DNA from: JAUVIB01 sp964424545
GTDB taxonomy: Bacteria; Calditrichota; Calditrichia; Calditrichales; Calditrichaceae
Assembly: GCA_964424545.1 (NCBI GenBank)
Contig: CAYRJN010000164.1
Coordinates: 1 to 8,606 of the forward strand
Direction: 5' to 3'
Length of the DNA stretch: 8,606 nucleotides
Below, one piece after another: positions 5,975-8,606 of the stretch. Made by a program: the position numbers and the translations under genes. Each line of letters begins with the position of its first letter. Position 1 is the first letter of the stretch. The notes beneath the pieces were generated by a model. It saw nothing but the letters and a program-made list of their open reading frames with translations. It did no database searches and had not been told where the DNA came from.

Positions 5975-6904
5975 CAGGAAAAATATCTTGTAACGGGCGG
6001 AGCCGGTTTTATCGGTTCCAATATTGTCAAAGAATTGCTGAATCGCGGTCATTATGTACGCGTGATCGACAACTTTTCCACGGGAAAAAAAGAAAATTTA
6101 AGTGAATTCGACGATAAAATTGACGTAATAAACGGCGATATTCGTTATTTGAATACGCTGTTGGAAGTGATGGACGGCATCGATTATGTATTTCATGAAG
6201 CGGCTTTACCTTCGGTACCGCGTTCGGTCAGCACGCCTATTGAGACCAACGACGTTAATATAAACGGGACGCTTAATGTCCTGTTTGCCGCCAAAAAGAA
6301 GGGGGTAAAACGGGTTGTCTATGCCGGATCGTCGTCTGCTTACGGCGAATCGGAAGTTTTACCCAAGGTTGAAACAATGAAACCCGCGCCTCTTTCGCCC
6401 TATGCCGTAAACAAATTGACGGGCGAGTATTATTGTCAAGTCTTTTACCGAGTTTACGGACTCGAAACGGTTGTATTACGCTATTTTAATGTATTCGGCC
6501 CGAAACAGGACCCCACATCGTACTATTCCGCCGTTATTCCCAAATTCATTAATTTAATTAAAAAGGGAAAAAGTCCCGTGATATTCGGCGATGGCGAGCA
6601 GAGCCGTGATTTTTCCTATATCGAAAATGTTGTTTCGGCCAATTTATTGGCTTCCAAAGCGCCGAAAGCGCCGGGCGAGGTTTTTAATGTTGCTTGCGGC
6701 GAAAGAATTACCTTAAATAAACTGACCGAAGAGATGAAAAAGATATTGAACGCTGACGTTGACGTTTTACATGGAGAAGAGAGGGTGGGCGATATTAAGC
6801 ATTCTCTTGCCGATATCGCTAAAGCCGAAAAACTGCTCGGTTATGAGGTAAAAGTCAATGTTATTGACGGTTTGAAAAAAACAATCGACTATTTTGCGGG
6901 CTAA
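5972..6904 (+). CDS. UDP-glucose/UDP-GlcNAc 4-epimerase family protein (WbpP-like)
   Basis: 310-residue cytosolic extended short-chain dehydrogenase using NAD to interconvert UDP-Glc(NAc) and UDP-Gal(NAc). NAD-binding glycines are Gly9, Gly12 and Gly15 in TGGAGFIG; Asp33 in VIDNFSTG binds the adenosine ribose. The catalytic Ser lies in AGSSSAYGES (118-127), with Tyr144 and Lys148 in SPYAVNK. Substrate-binding landmarks follow: RYFNVFGPKQDP (170-181), VIPKFINLI (188-196) and FGDGEQSRDFSYIENV (205-220). RVGDIKHSLADIAKAEKLLG (271-290) is typical of the WbpP branch; Ser278 aligns, by my reading, with the residue that is Tyr299 in E. coli GalE and Ser306 in WbpP, a small residue linked to acceptance of N-acetylated sugars. 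UDP-GlcNAc to UDP-GalNAc is therefore the likely reaction. Length is near the family norm. Start is GTG with CGGAG upstream. A related UDP-glucuronate 4-epimerase or decarboxylase activity is less likely but not excluded. Confidence 0.88.
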   Translation: MQEKYLVTGGAGFIGSNIVKELLNRGHYVRVIDNFSTGKKENLSEFDDKIDVINGDIRYLNTLLEVMDGIDYVFHEAALPSVPRSVSTPIETNDVNINGTLNVLFAAKKKGVKRVVYAGSSSAYGESEVLPKVETMKPAPLSPYAVNKLTGEYYCQVFYRVYGLETVVLRYFNVFGPKQDPTSYYSAVIPKFINLIKKGKSPVIFGDGEQSRDFSYIENVVSANLLASKAPKAPGEVFNVACGERITLNKLTEEMKKILNADVDVLHGEERVGDIKHSLADIAKAEKLLGYEVKVNVIDGLKKTIDYFAG

Positions 6905-7066
6905 AAAACAATATTTACCACAGAAGAAACAATGAAAAAAGCCAAAAGAAAAATGAAAAAAGAAATCCGGTTTACATTAATCGCCTGCGGCCGATAGGAT
7001 CGCTAAATTTCCAGTTAAAAAGCATAAATATTTTTAATTGGTGAAGATTTGCGTATATCTAAGGCC
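6903..7066. repeat. Palindromic interspersed repeat, tandem copy A (diverged)
   Basis: The left end from 6903 (six As, CAATATTTACCACAGA) matches 7067-7088 (six As, TAATATTTGCCACAGA). The right end, 7031-7066, matches 7144-7179 at 29 of 36 ungapped positions, including TTTTTAAT, GTGAAGATTTG and GGCC. The interior (about 6935-7030) is A-rich with a GC island CGCCTGCGGCCGAT near 6982-6995 and no open frame of note. Its left end overlaps the stop region of the 4-epimerase gene. Confidence 0.65.
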
Positions 7067-7180
7067 AAAAAATAATATTTGCCACAGATTAACACCGATA
7101 AAACTTAGTAGCCTGATTTACAAATAGAAGAAAAAGTTTGTTGTTTTTAATCCGTGAAGATTTGTGTTAATCTGTGGCCT
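7067..7180. repeat. Palindromic interspersed repeat, tandem copy B (intact arms)
   Basis: A perfect 15-bp inverted repeat, GCCACAGATTAACAC at 7081-7095 and GTGTTAATCTGTGGC at 7164-7178, encloses 68 bases. It follows copy A directly; the two share both ends but not the interior. The arm core is shared with copy 1 at 397-464. The RNA could form a long hairpin, but the A-run (not T-run) that follows on this strand argues against a terminator for the upstream genes. Confidence 0.8.
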
Positions 7181-7215
7181 TAAAAAAAATATCCACGAAT
7201 ATACACATCTGAAAC
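7181..7215. repeat. Possible third left arm
   Basis: After the right arm of copy B, an A-run and ATAT lead into CCACGAATATACACATCTGA (7193-7212), laid out like the A-run, AATATTT and CCACAGATTAACAC at 7067-7095. This may be the remnant of a third unit whose right arm is missing, 28 bases before the wecB start. Confidence 0.35.
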
Positions 7216-7242
7216 GCACATAATAAGTAAAGAAAGAGATCT

Positions 7243-8388
7243 ATGAAAATAATTTCCGTTGTCGGGGCGCGTCCTAATTTTATGAAAATTGCGCCGTTTA
7301 TTAAAGCGATTAATAAATATAATGAAATAGCTTCTGAAAAAGTTGAGCATCTTTTGGTTCATACCGGTCAGCATTATGACGATAAAATGTCCAAAGCCTT
7401 TTTTAATGAATTGAATATTCCCGACGCCGATATCAATCTGGGAATCGGTTCCGGTACGCATGCGGAACAGGTGGGAAATACAATGATCGCCTTTGAAAAA
7501 GTAGTGAGGACGGAAAAACCGGATTGGGTGGTCGTTGTGGGCGACGTTAACGCCACTTTAGCTTGTTCCGTTACGGCAAAAAAGGAACATGTGCGTCTTT
7601 GCCATATTGAGGCCGGTTTGCGTTCGGGCGATATGAAAATGCCGGAAGAAATTAATCGACTTGTAACCGACCGTCTTTCCGACTTACTGTTGACTCCTGA
7701 TGCCATTTCAATAGATAATCTACGCAAAGAGGGCGCCGATGAGCAAAGAATCCGTTTTGTTGGCAATATAATGATCGATACGCTCGAAAGTAATCGCCAT
7801 AAAGCCGCACAATTGGATATCGAACGAATTTTAACGGATAATGCATTGAATGGTGATAAACTTAATGGCGTAAGCGGCGAAAAAGAGTATGCGTTATTAA
7901 CCATGCATCGTCCCTCTAATGTGGATAAAAAGGAGGTTTTCGAGCCTTTAATTCGATTTTTACTCGATGAGGTCGCCGCCGATATGCCGCTTATTTGGCC
8001 GATTCATCCGAGAGCGCAAAAACAACTCAAAGCTTTCGGGCTGTGGGAAGAAGCTGTGGAAAACGATCGGTTGATATTGCTGCATCCCATTGGTTACCAT
8101 GCCATGCTCAAGTTAAATATGGAAGCCAAAGTCATTTTAACCGATTCGGGCGGATTACAGGAGGAGAGCACTGTTTTGGGAACGCCATGTCTTACTCTGC
8201 GTTGGAATACGGAACGTCCCGTTACTTTACGTGAACATGGCGGGGCCAGCGTGCTTGTCGGCAATAATGTCGCGCGAATTCGTAAAGAGTATCGTCATGT
8301 GCTTAAAATGCAGCGAAAAGAAACGTGGCCGCCCTTATGGGACGGCAAAACCGCCGAACGCTGCCTGCAGGCCGTTTTGGCGTATTAA
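7243..8388 (+). CDS. wecB: UDP-N-acetylglucosamine 2-epimerase, non-hydrolysing
   Basis: 381-residue cytosolic enzyme that interconverts UDP-GlcNAc and UDP-ManNAc, supplying ManNAc-derived sugars for surface polymers. Visible landmarks: VGARPNFMKIAP (7-18), HTGQHYDDKMS (40-50), Asp101 in VVGDVNAT, Glu123 in HIEAGLRSGD, Glu135 in MPEEINR, His222 in TMHRPSNVD, PIHPR (253-257) and TDSGGLQEESTVLGTPCLTL (300-319), followed by NTERPVT. The four acid/base positions correspond by motif to Asp95, Glu117, Glu131 and His213 of E. coli WecB. MHRPSNVD in place of VHREENVD and HIEAGLRSG in place of HMEAGNRSF put it in a different branch from the 484-1674 enzyme, so it is a diverged paralogue, not a copy. 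The ATG at 7243 has a weak purine-rich site AGAAAGAG at 7231-7238. Base composition is richer in GC (28 of 60 at 8041-8100) than in the transferase gene. No partner dehydrogenase (WecC) is in the window. Confidence 0.93.
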   Translation: MKIISVVGARPNFMKIAPFIKAINKYNEIASEKVEHLLVHTGQHYDDKMSKAFFNELNIPDADINLGIGSGTHAEQVGNTMIAFEKVVRTEKPDWVVVVGDVNATLACSVTAKKEHVRLCHIEAGLRSGDMKMPEEINRLVTDRLSDLLLTPDAISIDNLRKEGADEQRIRFVGNIMIDTLESNRHKAAQLDIERILTDNALNGDKLNGVSGEKEYALLTMHRPSNVDKKEVFEPLIRFLLDEVAADMPLIWPIHPRAQKQLKAFGLWEEAVENDRLILLHPIGYHAMLKLNMEAKVILTDSGGLQEESTVLGTPCLTLRWNTERPVTLREHGGASVLVGNNVARIRKEYRHVLKMQRKETWPPLWDGKTAERCLQAVLAY

Positions 8389-8606
8389 GAGCGTCTCGCC
8401 TTAGAGTTTGTAAAACAAAAGCGCTTAATCGTTGTTGGTGGATTAAAAAAGAAAATAATAAAATCAGTTTTTTTGTAAAAAATAAGTAAAGGGCTCAAGC
8501 ACAAGAATTTTATTAATTCATCGTATCGAAATTTCAAAAAACAATCTATTACGGACATTTTTATTTATTTTTGTATTATTCTCAATTTTGAAATTATACA
8601 TCGTTC
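8389..8606. other. AT-rich tail, nothing recognisable
   Basis: No coding frame, repeat arm or GC-rich hairpin is visible. AATTTCAAAA at 8530-8539 pairs with TTTTGAAATT at 8586-8595, but with a 46-base loop in very AT-rich DNA this carries little weight. The T-run at 8466-8473 is not preceded by a stable stem. The end may be the promoter region of a gene beyond the window. Confidence 0.4.

Noticed and set aside
7374..7904. 176-codon minus-strand open frame inside wecB
   Set aside because: It lies wholly within a gene with intact catalytic motifs, is rich in Ser, Pro and Leu as expected of an antisense shadow, and matches no family I know.
8530..8595. Inverted repeat AATTTCAAAA / TTTTGAAATT as terminator or operator
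   Set aside because: Ten AT-rich pairs around a 46-base loop are expected by chance in this composition.

Overview
The window is AT-rich bacterial DNA holding part of a cell-surface polysaccharide (capsule or O-antigen type) locus. All five intact genes lie on the + strand: an FnlC-type UDP-sugar 2-epimerase (484-1674), a multi-domain membrane sugar-phosphate transferase (1994-4024), a Wzi-like outer-membrane capsule protein (4424-5914), an SDR-family UDP-sugar 4-epimerase (5972-6904) and a WecB-type UDP-GlcNAc 2-epimerase (7243-8388). A decayed GxxExxY-family gene lies at the left edge. A Wzi-like outer-membrane barrel, A-rich leaders mostly without Shine-Dalgarno sequences, and repeat-laden spacers suggest a Gram-negative bacterium of the FCB type (Ignavibacteria, Calditrichota, Marinimicrobia or Cloacimonadota-like). 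That placement is inference; no marker gene settles it.

Layout. 1-354: remains of a GxxExxY (PD-(D/E)XK-like) gene with a frameshift in an A-run and an in-frame stop before its tail. 355-483: a 15-bp perfect inverted repeat and an orphan ribosome binding site. 484-1674: first 2-epimerase, carrying an in-frame array of nine heptamers. 1675-1993: a spacer built of diverged repeat arms. 1994-4024: sugar transferase with two copies of a four-helix membrane module. 4025-4423: a spacer with only an unrecognised open segment. 4424-5914 and 5972-6904: Wzi-like protein and 4-epimerase, 57 bp apart. 6905-7242: two or more tandem copies of a palindromic element. 7243-8388: WecB. 8389-8606: nothing recognisable.

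How the genes fit together (family knowledge plus inference): the 4-epimerase and the two 2-epimerases would supply N-acetylated UDP-sugars (UDP-GalNAc, UDP-ManNAc and probably UDP-L-FucNAc). The transferase would put the first sugar phosphate on undecaprenyl phosphate at the inner membrane. The Wzi-like barrel would act at the outer membrane in surface attachment of the finished polymer. Polymerase, flippase, export and glycosyltransferase genes are not in the window.

The least ordinary content is (i) a family of interspersed palindromic repeats with CACAGATTAACAC / GTGTTAATCTGTG arms in three spacers, one beside the GxxExxY pseudogene, (ii) the heptamer array inside an enzyme gene, and (iii) the transferase with a duplicated membrane module and a catalytic domain lacking the usual preceding membrane helix. 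I see no new gene system that can be demonstrated from sequence alone; the nuclease-like pseudogene plus palindromic repeats is the most plausible lead.
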